From Sclerodactyla briareus (taxonomy: Eukaryota > Echinodermata > Holothuroidea > Dendrochirotida > Sclerodactylidae): 64,000 bases of DNA. Of this stretch, positions 53,701 through 54,811 are shown in pieces (position 1 is the first letter of the stretch; each line of letters opens with the position of its first letter). The stretch covers positions 186,001-250,000 of the forward strand of contig JAODTK010003455.1 of NCBI GenBank assembly GCA_026419785.1, given 5' to 3'. The notes below the pieces were generated by a model. It was given only the letters and a program-made list of their open reading frames with translations, was not told where the DNA came from and made no database searches. Both the position numbers and the translations under genes were made by a program.

Positions 53701-53726
53701 GCCCCTGCCACGACCGCGACCACGCC
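8256..53726 (-). CDS. BAZ2: BAZ2-family chromatin remodelling subunit (bromodomain adjacent to zinc finger), whole gene, 5' end not found
   Basis: Thirty candidate exons form a BAZ2 protein in the family order: MBD/TAM, basic coiled coil, DDT, conserved HRRYW block, GWW segment, PHD, bromodomain. Each domain matches vertebrate BAZ2A and BAZ2B residue by residue in its core, as described exon by exon. BAZ2 proteins are large non-catalytic subunits that pair with ISWI ATPases in the nucleus; BAZ2A (TIP5) is the NoRC subunit that silences rDNA. Intron phases join up at most junctions, which supports one gene. The protein has a second PHD finger that human BAZ2A and BAZ2B lack. Several exons need a one-base shift to stay open. 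The start codon, promoter and 5'UTR were not identified. Introns not listed separately showed nothing recognisable. Gene identity is secure; exon ends are predictions. Confidence 0.95.
8557..8965. repeat. Tandem array of alternating ~65-70-bp units
   Basis: Two related unit types alternate: 'gggactagaagtgtgtcattatgaaac...' and 'gggactataagtatgttatcac...'. Together they form a higher-order period of about 140 bp, repeated about three times. The array lies in the last BAZ2 intron, a few bases upstream of the final acceptor. Confidence 0.9.
9207..9770. repeat. 114-bp tandem array carrying copies of the bromodomain exon end and its 5' splice site
   Basis: There are five units. The block 'actgtccactcttcag' begins at 9271, 9385, 9499, 9613 and 9728, giving periods of 114, 114, 114 and 115. 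The unit nearest exon 29 is the real exon end. The other four repeat about 40 exon bases (minus strand, DFTTMQNKLKSGQ) plus a GT(A/G)AGT donor. Long plus-strand open frames here (178 and 105 codons) are products of the periodicity. Confidence 0.97.
9730..9873 (-). CDS. BAZ2: BAZ2 exon 29: bromodomain, first half
   Basis: Open between ccctgtacttcag and gtggaca|gtaagt. It reads SILNELEKHDCAWPFLNAVN, then TKMFPQYKKVIRVPMDFTT, then MRNKLKSGQ. It contains the WPF shelf and the ZA-loop PMDFTTMR motif of BAZ2 bromodomains (AWPFLLPVN..YKKVIKKPMDFSTIR). The exon's last ~40 bases and its donor are copied four more times in the adjacent array (9207-9770). Confidence 0.98.
9874..10333. other. Intron with diverged short repeats
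   Basis: A motif of the form 'caatcaaatacatcacat' recurs about ten times with changes between 9930 and 10330. It is a degenerate short-period repeat filling the intron between exons 28 and 29. Confidence 0.6.
10334..10675 (-). CDS. BAZ2: BAZ2 exon 28: end of PHD finger 2 and Lys/Ala/Gln-rich linker
   Basis: It starts LPKGKWFCPPCHRVKKKN, completing PHD finger 2. A (Ala)n/(Gln)n tract follows (GCA/CAG triplets near 10540-10575), then TSVEGTPEPRKRK in a second frame, then KKPKKEKKEKTKKKQMP and KELQPC in the original frame, running into the bromodomain exon as ELQPC-KSILNELE. The middle part needs two shifts that cancel. The triplet tract is a likely site of length error or real repeat variation. 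Confidence 0.9.
11414..11529 (-). CDS. BAZ2: BAZ2 exon 27: first part of PHD finger 2
   Basis: Open and in phase between tgatcacag and aaaaa|gtaaga. It reads STGEPGKCLDCQESTGDLLK, then CHACPRSYHPQCLEPPMK. It provides CxxC, CxxC and HxxC. The phase-2 exit joins exon 28, which supplies the last CxxC. Human BAZ2A and BAZ2B have only one PHD finger. Tandem PHD fingers are known in fly ACF1, so the state in invertebrate BAZ2 should be compared before it is called new. Confidence 0.92.
12277..12423 (-). CDS. BAZ2: BAZ2 exon 26: PHD finger 1
   Basis: Exactly 49 codons, phase 0 at both ends. It contains LCQLCRKGDNEALLLLCDGC, then DKGFHTYC, then IPEGDWFCQAC. The C4HC3 zinc ligands are complete (CxxC, CxxC, HxxC, CxxC). 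It equals the single PHD finger of BAZ2A/B (VCRKGDNDEFLLLCDGCDRGCHIYC...). In BAZ2A/B this finger binds the unmodified H3 N-terminus. Confidence 0.98.
12495..12915 (+). mobile_element. tRNA-derived SINE, copy B
   Basis: An exact RNA polymerase III A-box consensus TGGTAGAGTGG (12509-12519) is followed after 31 bases by a decayed B-box GGTTTGAAATGC (12551-12562). The body matches the copy at 2.07-2.55 kb, including 'cgatcaatacggcca' and 'cttcctgaaccc'. The tail is (AATCAAAT)n-like. It is inserted antisense in the BAZ2 intron, ending about 20 bases from the exon 25 donor. Confidence 0.75.
12934..13091 (-). CDS. BAZ2: BAZ2 exon 25: helical segment before PHD finger 1
   Basis: It reads SQDATPIQEGDIPKGLHIW, then RTATEHATSAAQLYLCLQQL, then, after a one-base shift, AITWEKAIIKV. 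It matches IAPGLRVWRRALSEARSAAQVALCIQQLQKSIAWEKSIMKV of BAZ2B. The extra base lies just after LEK, near 12980. The donor is aaagtg|gtgagt, and a SINE tail ends about 20 bases beyond it. Confidence 0.95.
13340..14654. repeat. 1.35-kb tandem duplication, copy 1
   Basis: It starts at a C run and continues 'aaccaccatcaccaaaaca...', ending 'aattccaggtaggttgtgtggtgagtgagcaaa'. Most of its length is nearly identical to 14716-15975 at an offset of 1334-1355 bases. Differences cluster near C runs and around 14100-14400. It lies within the intron between exons 24 and 25. Confidence 0.95.
13683..13892 (-). other. 69-codon ORF with one membrane segment (in duplication copy 1)
   Basis: The translation has a hydrophobic stretch (AVIIVILVSLYLAGILLA) at about residues 19-36, followed by basic SFRRN and a polar Ser/Lys tail. 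The same ORF is at 15039-15248 in copy 2 with one substitution. I do not recognise a family. It could be a stray membrane-protein exon or chance, and nothing shows that it is expressed. Confidence 0.25.
14655..14715. repeat. 61-base uninterrupted C run
   Basis: All 61 positions are C. It sits exactly at the junction of the two duplicated copies. The BAZ2 transcript would contain a 61-base G run here. The run length is unlikely to be measured correctly by any sequencing method. Confidence 0.95.
14716..15975. repeat. 1.35-kb tandem duplication, copy 2
   Basis: Second copy of 13340-14654. Sequence becomes unique again at 'gtgagtgagcaaatctctactgg'. The near-identity, plus small indels where copy 1 and copy 2 disagree, fits either a recent duplication or two unmerged alleles. 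Confidence 0.95.
16108..16176 (-). CDS. BAZ2: BAZ2 exon 24: IERRFLK helix
   Basis: A 69-base exon between ctcatttcag and aagag|gtattt. It reads AQEALNLEFGIERRFLKHPL, matching LADLERNIERRYLKSPL of BAZ2B. Phases fit on both sides. A LINE 3' end lies just beyond its 5' side in the intron. Confidence 0.9.
16320..16830 (+). mobile_element. LINE (non-LTR retrotransposon) 3' end, CR1/L2-like
   Basis: The translation near 16375-16500 contains HITPVLCSLHWLPITQRIQF and KVSCLVFN. This resembles the 'SLHWLPV..RI.FK' motif near the C-terminus of many LINE reverse transcriptase ORFs. The following sequence (ctgtaaagctcttagaaacgctgtattgagcattctataaatg) is a typical LINE 3'UTR end. The 5' portion is missing, so this is a truncated dead copy in a BAZ2 intron. 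Confidence 0.75.
17181..17350 (-). CDS. BAZ2: BAZ2 exon 23: charged linker
   Basis: In phase after cgattcttccag it reads DMQVEEKEASEEDVANGAP and then KQDKSGDYSKKQFI, ending at an in-frame TGA near 17230. A one-base shift gives SIEKQGRKFSLPVC up to taag|gtaagg and the phase-2 exit that fits exon 24. The sequence is not conserved with vertebrates, so the call rests on phase and position. Confidence 0.75.
17351..18160. other. Intron between exons 22 and 23, nothing recognised
   Basis: It has open frames of up to 110 codons without motifs, plus a C run at about 17458. Confidence 0.4.
18161..18319 (-). CDS. BAZ2: BAZ2 exon 22: GWW (WAKZ/WHIM-like) segment
   Basis: Open and in phase between tgtacacag and aaag|gtaaat. 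It reads EAKYGWWLVKDQEMVEELCR, then CLHTKGVRERVLHRALNKH, then TEFLKKVLSKGL. It matches FGWWRIIDPEDLKALLKVLHLRGIREKALQK of BAZ2B. In related remodellers this helical region contacts the ISWI partner or linker DNA. Confidence 0.95.
18727..20940 (-). CDS. BAZ2: BAZ2 exon 21: large exon with HRRYW block, acidic linker, PxDLS motifs and RTPCDE block
   Basis: A 2.2-kb exon between ctcttcttgcag and caggtg|gtgagt. It starts QPLRNKIFEAMEPLRSIAF, then GKDRFHRRYWVFPNLGGVFV, the strongest conserved block of BAZ2 between DDT and PHD. A Glu/Lys-rich linker follows, including four copies of a (M/V)DTDVK unit near 20232-20310. Then come PQDLS (19472-19486) and PVDLS (19370-19384), NNWFSILPRTPCDETSL (as in BAZ2B), a hydrophobic Pro/Phe/Tyr stretch, poly-Gln, EIKQEP (18829-18848, a sumoylation-type site), and VQPIPG leading to exon 22. 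Several one-base shifts occur, for example near 20.35, 20.27 and 18.80 kb. The exon exits in phase 1. Confidence 0.9.
21152..21393 (-). CDS. BAZ2: BAZ2 exon 20: acidic tract and helix before the HRRYW block
   Basis: From ccccagag, in phase, it reads HPVGTPRADDKNEEEYEGEE and then NDEDDVGSEDG. After an in-frame TGA, or two compensating indels, it continues DIENSMKRKTGPNPQTSEVQ and then DEIMKKIERLSK up to aag|gtgagg. It corresponds to the DDDDSDD...EELEKQIEKLSK segment of BAZ2B. Confidence 0.88.
22528..22646 (-). CDS. BAZ2: BAZ2 exon 19: AT-hook KKKRGRPKK
   Basis: Open between cccaacag and caatg|gtgagg. It reads LRSAHNTSVDEGSNQGTPGS and then SPMKKKRGRPKKSF. The KRGRPKK core is a canonical AT-hook. 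An RKRRRKG stretch sits in the same place in BAZ2B. A small-residue loop with SP sites precedes it. Confidence 0.93.
22770..24440 (+). mobile_element. Probable non-autonomous hAT-like DNA transposon
   Basis: The left end begins CAGCCGTCGGAAAAAC and the right end, read inverted, begins CAGGGTAGGAAGACC. Both are followed by GGGTGC / GCACCC blocks, so the termini are imperfect inverted repeats of hAT style. The interior is richer in CpG than the flanks. Near the right end an ATG at 24174 opens MDRFVVKKSTTDCRKYTC and then stops. Such a start is reminiscent of hAT-type transposases (inference), and the rest of the gene would have been deleted. No clean 8-bp target duplication is visible. Confidence 0.45.
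24645..24796 (-). CDS. BAZ2: BAZ2 exon 18: conserved helices after DDT
   Basis: Open between cccttccag and cagaaa|gtgagt. It reads ALNATDKASILGFLINQLVC, then SDAVTQQIDETSDKVSSLRR, then DKLIVEGKLRK. It matches KASVLAFLINELACSKSV and NLRRDKWVVEGKLRK of BAZ2B almost without gaps. The phase-2 exit joins exon 19 as KLRK-LRSAH. Confidence 0.96.
24960..25235. repeat. Dispersed repeat family ('actacaattga'), copy 1
   Basis: Blocks shared with 30110-30310 and 42840-43030, all in the same orientation: 'cagccacgaag', 'aaaactacaattgaaaaa', 'gaaacnatant', 'ggtccctgtgggGAAACA..ATTTGTTa', then a 'GGC..cttttcaaaa' segment. There is no coding content. Probably an old interspersed element of about 250 bp. Confidence 0.65.
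25420..25499 (-). CDS. BAZ2: BAZ2 exon 17 (probable): helix after DDT
   Basis: It starts in phase after ttgaattacag with MKSILNQKMHEILRHRGENV. This fits the LGE...NRDNVSEIL region that follows DDT in BAZ2A/B. An in-frame TGA follows; a one-base shift gives MMRYYRPG. I could not fix the donor, so the left end is approximate, and the residues up to exon 18 are not fully accounted for. Confidence 0.6.
26130..26275 (-). CDS. BAZ2: BAZ2 exon 16: DDT domain, second half
   Basis: Fully open between ttttttgcag and ccaaag|gtgggc. It reads DIDEDLPTLTELQGGLLGE, then QHEKAFMRLTLRLFNLALAD, then PGFPDEGPK. It corresponds to DVPNLSVLQEGLL and LLVRLLSAAVCDPGL of BAZ2B. Phases match on both sides. Confidence 0.95.
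26665..26775 (-). CDS. BAZ2: BAZ2 exon 15: DDT domain, first half
   Basis: Bounded by taattgcag and gctttg|gtgagt. It reads ALPELPRIKGLRLPGKAF and then ADCLMVMEFLHN, matching LPELPRIPGLVLSGSTFSDCLMVVQFLRNFG. One T appears to be missing after CACAATTT: adding it back gives the expected NFGEAFGFG and the phase-1 exit that fits exon 16. DDT domains in BAZ proteins belong to the interface with the ISWI ATPase. Confidence 0.95.
27066..28020. repeat. Irregular tandem array carrying copies of the exon 14 end and donor
   Basis: The block 'gtagcagat(t/c)c...' begins at 27076, 27308, 27481, 27748 and 27943, and the exon-proximal version starts at 28020. On the minus strand the units contain 'gaggacatggatgtcatg|gtaagagcc', a changed copy of the exon 14 end (gaggacatgaagatc...|gtaagagcc). 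Unit length varies (about 80-270 bp) because CT-rich filler differs in size. At 27560-27670 the filler itself is a tandem of about 23 bp (ttctcccactgccccccaccccc). Confidence 0.9.
28042..28208 (-). CDS. BAZ2: BAZ2 exon 14: end of coiled coil leading into DDT
   Basis: It runs from gtcattcag to gctagg|gtaaga and is open in the phase set by exon 13. The first part is a Pro/Gly-rich stretch (PPPTNPGADQGPAGETGER). It then reads MQHRHMEIQLTRELKKPVED and MKICQDAR, matching ELEMAKELKKPNEDM of BAZ2B. Its 3' end and donor are the source of the tandem array lying downstream of it in the transcript at 27.07-28.02 kb. Confidence 0.92.
28209..28944. other. Intron between exons 13 and 14, nothing recognised
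   Basis: It contains most of a 174-codon plus-strand open frame (28252-28776) with a 'GGG' run and no motif. I judge it chance. Confidence 0.4.
28945..29011 (-). CDS. BAZ2: BAZ2 exon 13: coiled coil with EARKKAE
   Basis: A 67-base exon between gtgctcctag and gagg|gtgtat. It reads ERERRKQHLVLVRALEARKK, matching ERERRRQHMMLMKAMEARKK of BAZ2B. Nine residues found in human (ELERHRLDM) are absent at the preceding junction, so the coil is slightly shorter here. Confidence 0.93.
29012..30107. other. Intron between exons 12 and 13, nothing recognised
   Basis: AT-rich, with no convincing open frame or repeat before the dispersed repeat at 30.1 kb. Confidence 0.4.
30108..30310. repeat. Dispersed repeat family ('actacaattga'), copy 2
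   Basis: Shares 'cccagccacgaag', 'gaaaactgcaattgaatttttttt', 'gaaacgatntattaggtc', 'ggtccttgtagtgaaacaaatatttgttta' and 'tggctggc' with copies 1 and 3. It abuts exon 12 of BAZ2. Confidence 0.65.
30321..30369 (-). CDS. BAZ2: BAZ2 exon 12: coiled coil with RRQQAVFLKHQ
   Basis: A 49-base exon between ttcttttcag and caccag|gtagtt. It reads RERENRRQQAVFLKHQ, nearly identical to RRQQAVLLKHQ in BAZ2B. It follows a 4.9-kb intron. It ends in phase 0, matching exon 13. Confidence 0.93.
30370..35258. other. 4.9-kb intron between exons 11 and 12, nothing recognised
   Basis: Contains G/C homopolymers (31530-31545 G run, 32530-32550, 33817-33828 C run) and short open frames up to 171 codons (34505-35020 minus) that lack motifs. 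No transposon coding sequence was recognised. Confidence 0.4.
35259..35320 (-). CDS. BAZ2: BAZ2 exon 11: coiled coil, reading frame ambiguous
   Basis: A 62-base exon between gctcgtccag and gctaag|gtgcgt. Intron phases on both sides support the frame NTKRRTSWPHRKSLKVSK. However, the alternative frame EHETQDLMAAQKIIESVQ looks much more like coiled coil, and it gives almost exactly the BAZ2B spacing between the AQQ and RRQQAV motifs. If that frame is right, two one-base errors flank the exon. Confidence 0.65.
35321..36496. other. Intron between exons 10 and 11, nothing recognised
   Basis: A 134-codon minus frame (35661-36065) has no motif or splice support. Confidence 0.4.
36497..36621 (-). CDS. 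BAZ2: BAZ2 exon 10: coiled coil
   Basis: An open exon between ccacag and cctg|gtagtg, in phase with exon 9. It reads AGAKQREKERRKLLREQERA and then ARMEQLRVEREVRTQQYL. The end corresponds to RMEKELRAQQIL of human BAZ2B. Confidence 0.9.
37140..37236 (-). CDS. BAZ2: BAZ2 exon 9: basic coiled coil
   Basis: An open exon between ttctctcag and caag|gtaatg. It reads SLPGRLTARSKRRRKMER and then QQELELAREQRRRQ. This begins the long Arg/Glu coil that separates MBD and DDT in BAZ2B. It exits in phase 1, matching exon 10. Confidence 0.85.
37453..37615 (-). CDS. BAZ2: BAZ2 exon 8: segment after the MBD
   Basis: It starts in phase after ctccccatcag with GVVFEKISEEGVGG and then WRKPNPRGTRLAEKRE, followed by an in-frame TAG. 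The WRKPNPR stretch lies where vertebrates have an AT-hook-like RGRPPNPDR. I placed the donor at agcagg|gtggga, but its phase does not match exon 9, so an indel or another donor is likely. Confidence 0.55.
38003..38283 (-). CDS. BAZ2: BAZ2 exon 7: methyl-CpG-binding-like (MBD/TAM) domain
   Basis: The whole domain sits in one exon between tcgctgcag and gaattg|gtgaat. It starts RSRNRLHVTDELAVRQPL, then LGWKRQ, then YYAPCGKKLRTYPEVMRYL, then FSFSVKMRVGEF. This follows the BAZ2B order YGWQRE / YYAPCGKKLRQYPEV / FSFSAKIRVGDF. The TAM domain of BAZ2A is known to bind nucleic acid without clear preference for methyl-CpG, so methyl-DNA reading should not be assumed. Two one-base shifts are needed, near 38178 (before the YYAPCG block) and near 38100 (after MRYL). 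They interrupt an otherwise textbook domain and look like sequence errors. Confidence 0.93.
39292..39353 (-). CDS. BAZ2: BAZ2 exon 6: short linker
   Basis: A 62-base exon between ctcctcccag and atg|gtaggt. It reads A-MTTEEAGYANGDAGGIYPGM in phase with both neighbours. It carries no domain and joins the acidic linker to the MBD exon. Confidence 0.6.
39785..39892. repeat. Short tandem repeat, about 22 bp
   Basis: The unit 'aattattaaccatccccccacc' is repeated about four times, preceded by 'cccccttccccccaat' variants, in the intron between exons 5 and 6. Confidence 0.9.
40251..40468 (-). CDS. BAZ2: BAZ2 exon 5: acidic linker ahead of the MBD
   Basis: It is bounded by gtttcag and cccg|gtaaag. 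One frame begins EAEVPEDPYADSEFPTM. The frame that reaches the donor ends IGLPEEGEEGSHPEDQQEG and leaves phase 1, which fits the next exon. Acidic linkers precede the MBD in BAZ2B. A one-base shift is probable in the middle, although a less protein-like frame is open throughout. Confidence 0.6.
40896..41278 (-). CDS. BAZ2: BAZ2 candidate exon 4: coiled coil and basic segment
   Basis: After ctctcccag the first frame reads MEQEELQRQHQEEQRRR. A second frame continues as AELTAHFEKEIKQQQFQLRM, and a third as REGKVRKRRPTTTTATGTPK up to the donor acggg|gtaagg. At least two one-base shifts are needed. The content is Gln/Glu/Arg coiled coil and then a basic Thr-rich stretch. No family-specific motif is visible, so the call depends on the neighbouring exons. 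Confidence 0.5.
41279..42369. other. Left part of a 6.5-kb intron, nothing recognised
   Basis: No motif or repeat was seen, apart from a G run near 41841. Confidence 0.4.
42370..42560. repeat. Dispersed repeat, copy 2 of the 4.7-kb family
   Basis: It matches 4735-4890 in order and orientation (ccatgcaaacaatta, atgtgttgcttt, agattttgtattag, cagtgatcaattcaaat, ggactgattgttg, gtgttgtggaaatg). The match ends where copy 1 enters its tandem units. Confidence 0.65.
42840..43030. repeat. Dispersed repeat family ('actacaattga'), copy 3
   Basis: Contains 'aaaaactacaattgaaaaagaatcgg', 'gaaaccgataatataggtcaaaatc', 'ggttctgtggcgaaacaacacatttgtta', matching copies at 24.96 and 30.11 kb. Confidence 0.65.
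43031..47766. other. Remainder of the 6.5-kb intron between exons 3 and 4
   Basis: It holds a C run at about 44617-44636, a G run at about 46450 and a 66-bp tandem pair of 'ccccctcccccatatactccccctacactactag' type at 47620-47735, next to exon 3. There is a 117-codon ORF at 45975-46328, listed separately. No other gene was recognised. Confidence 0.4.
45975..46328 (-). other. 117-codon ORF with two hydrophobic segments
   Basis: It begins MANITSTGNNWLKAFF and has hydrophobic stretches around ITFYVVSGGLGIFAYMFLLI and FSMILALLIINA. Its composition looks more protein-like than that of its neighbours, but no family is recognised and no splice sites or start context support it. It may be chance or a fragment of a decayed gene. 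Confidence 0.2.
47767..47846 (-). CDS. BAZ2: BAZ2 candidate exon 3: coiled coil
   Basis: This short exon of about 26 codons lies between tgtag|acc and cagaa|gtgaga. It reads KKDLEAKQLELIRQTDKL and then REEQQRQK, a clear heptad-like helical pattern. It joins in phase with the exon before it. Vertebrate BAZ2 proteins have their main coiled coil after the MBD, so a coil before it would be an added or lineage-specific element. The alternative is that exons 1-4 belong to another minus-strand gene. Confidence 0.55.
48050..48600. repeat. Diverged direct duplication, about 260-290 bp
   Basis: Blocks at 48110-48280 (tttcacagatggctcggaat, gagccaaaat-like, accaggtaggtcctctgtaacatcat, gagcattgaa) recur at 48375-48570 (ttccacaaatggctctaaat, accaggtgtgtcttgtgtaacatcat, gagcagtgaa). 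No coding content. Confidence 0.6.
48635..48915. repeat. Diverged tandem units of about 55-70 bp
   Basis: 'GGGCTC..(a)tagaaaatGGGCAT..gatgaatgtact' recurs about five times (near 48640, 48700, 48750, 48820 and 48885). Divergence is high. Confidence 0.6.
48916..50526. other. Intron between exons 2 and 3, nothing recognised
   Basis: It has a G run at about 49074-49088. No gene-like open frame was seen. Confidence 0.4.
50527..50779 (-). CDS. BAZ2: BAZ2 candidate exon 2: acidic/charged segment
   Basis: It has an acceptor at ttctctgtgttctatag and a donor at gag|gtatgc. No single frame is open throughout, but three short stretches look like protein: NADMPTTSAKPRDPSSDRM, then RDTLEGDDLDYTEERQQ, then SEPDSE followed by EEELAKIAE. 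This pattern suggests two or three one-base indels. The phase-0 end fits the phase-0 start of the next exon. Acidic, low-complexity sequence ahead of the MBD is typical of BAZ2B, but there is no alignable motif here, so membership of the gene rests on strand, spacing and phase. Confidence 0.45.
50780..53632. other. Intron between exons 1 and 2, nothing recognised
   Basis: Short open frames up to 120 codons lack motifs. No repeat family match within the window was seen. Confidence 0.4.
53633..53726 (-). CDS. BAZ2: BAZ2 candidate exon 1 of those found: Arg-Gly repeats and AT-hook
   Basis: After a plausible acceptor (ctgacacacag) the open frame gives an (RG)n tract followed by GRRGRPRR, a classic AT-hook core (GRP flanked by basic residues) that would bind the minor groove of AT-rich DNA. 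I place the donor at gag|gtcaga because the resulting phase 2 fits an open frame in the next exon. Without that donor the frame runs on to a TAA at 53548-53550, so this could instead be the last exon of a different upstream gene. The (RG)n tract could also be an RGG-type RNA-binding region. This is the least certain member of the chain together with the next three exons. Confidence 0.5.
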
Positions 53727-54079
53727 CTGTGTGTCAGAGCAAAGAATCAGACAGTGATAGCCTGAAATTAATTTTATTTGCCTGCTTGTGGAATGCACAA
53801 TGTAAAATTGTAAACCACTTTTGCAGCAAACTTCCAGACAGCAAAAATTTCTCTCCCATAAGAGGAAAGGCAGAGAGAATGGCATCCGGAGCATCGAAAT
53901 ATCATGTTGGGCAACACCACAAATAGGGGTATGACCTCTGAGGAGCCCGTTAAGCAAGGCACTTAACCTTGATCCTCTCTATTGAGGTATGGGAGAAACA
54001 TATGGTAGTGTTTGCCATGTAGTGTATGGATCAGATACGCTCAGCTAGCTGAGCTCTGGGCGCCGGGAAGAAAGAACAA

Positions 54080-54811
54080 TTGATCAGCTTTCTCACAGTC
54101 CTTGGACTGGGTACTTTGTTTAGACCCTGCCCAGAGGACTATTGGGGACGTGTGAGAGATGATCAGGGTACTGATCAAAATCTGCACTGGAGTAACAATG
54201 GGTTTCACTCCTTCGCATTGTCAAAGAGTGCCTGTTCCTTCCATGGTGAGGTGATTATCTGTCATACCGTGGAGCATTCTTCCATGCGAGAAGGTGTTTA
54301 CATACCAGATAATGTTAGGTGGGAGGGGGGGGGGGCAGCTGAATACCTACAAGCAAGGATTGTTGATTGTGAATTACATCAAAAGAGTGAAGGCCACAAT
54401 TTATTATCCTCATGGACTACTGTGCATACTACCAGACAACCGTTTTCAAGAGGCTTTGGAAGTCCTGCGCTTTGTCCGAGGCCTCCCAGAGTGGATGCAA
54501 AGAGATTTGGTGTTAGTCCAGCCAGTCCATGCGGCCACCAGGTGGCACTATTGCTGCCTGTCATCGGAAGAAAAGTAAAGTTGAGGATACTAGGTAGACG
54601 GATAGGTAAGTACAGAGGTTATTTCGGTGAGAATGGAACCATGTGCTATCGTTCGAGAAGTTGGAATCGACTTTTTTTTTTCAAGGGCAACAGTTTTATC
54701 TGTGGTTCATTGTCTCCAAGGGGAGCATGGATCCTAGCTGAACTCACTCTTGGAACGGAACTGACAACGCAACAAACTCTTGAAAATTTCAGGGCATGGT
54801 CAGAGAAATGA
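54080..54811 (+). other. 243-codon open frame, unassigned (longest in the window)
   Basis: It overlaps a second plus frame (54294-54578) that ends DNRFQEALEVLRFVRGLPEW. Neither shows a domain, signal or splice support, and the amino-acid make-up of the long frame (many Arg, Cys, Trp, Ser) is typical of chance translation. A G run at about 54317-54330 lies inside. I do not call it a gene. Confidence 0.2.

Noticed and set aside
53930-54010. 'gttaagcaaggcacttaacctt' segment resembling a motif found in some SINE and LINE tails
   Set aside because: There is only one copy in the window, with no promoter boxes or tail, so I could not define an element.
54080-54811. Longest ORF in the window considered as a gene
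   Set aside because: It has no motif, biased chance-like composition and an overlapping alternative frame. It is listed only as an unassigned frame.
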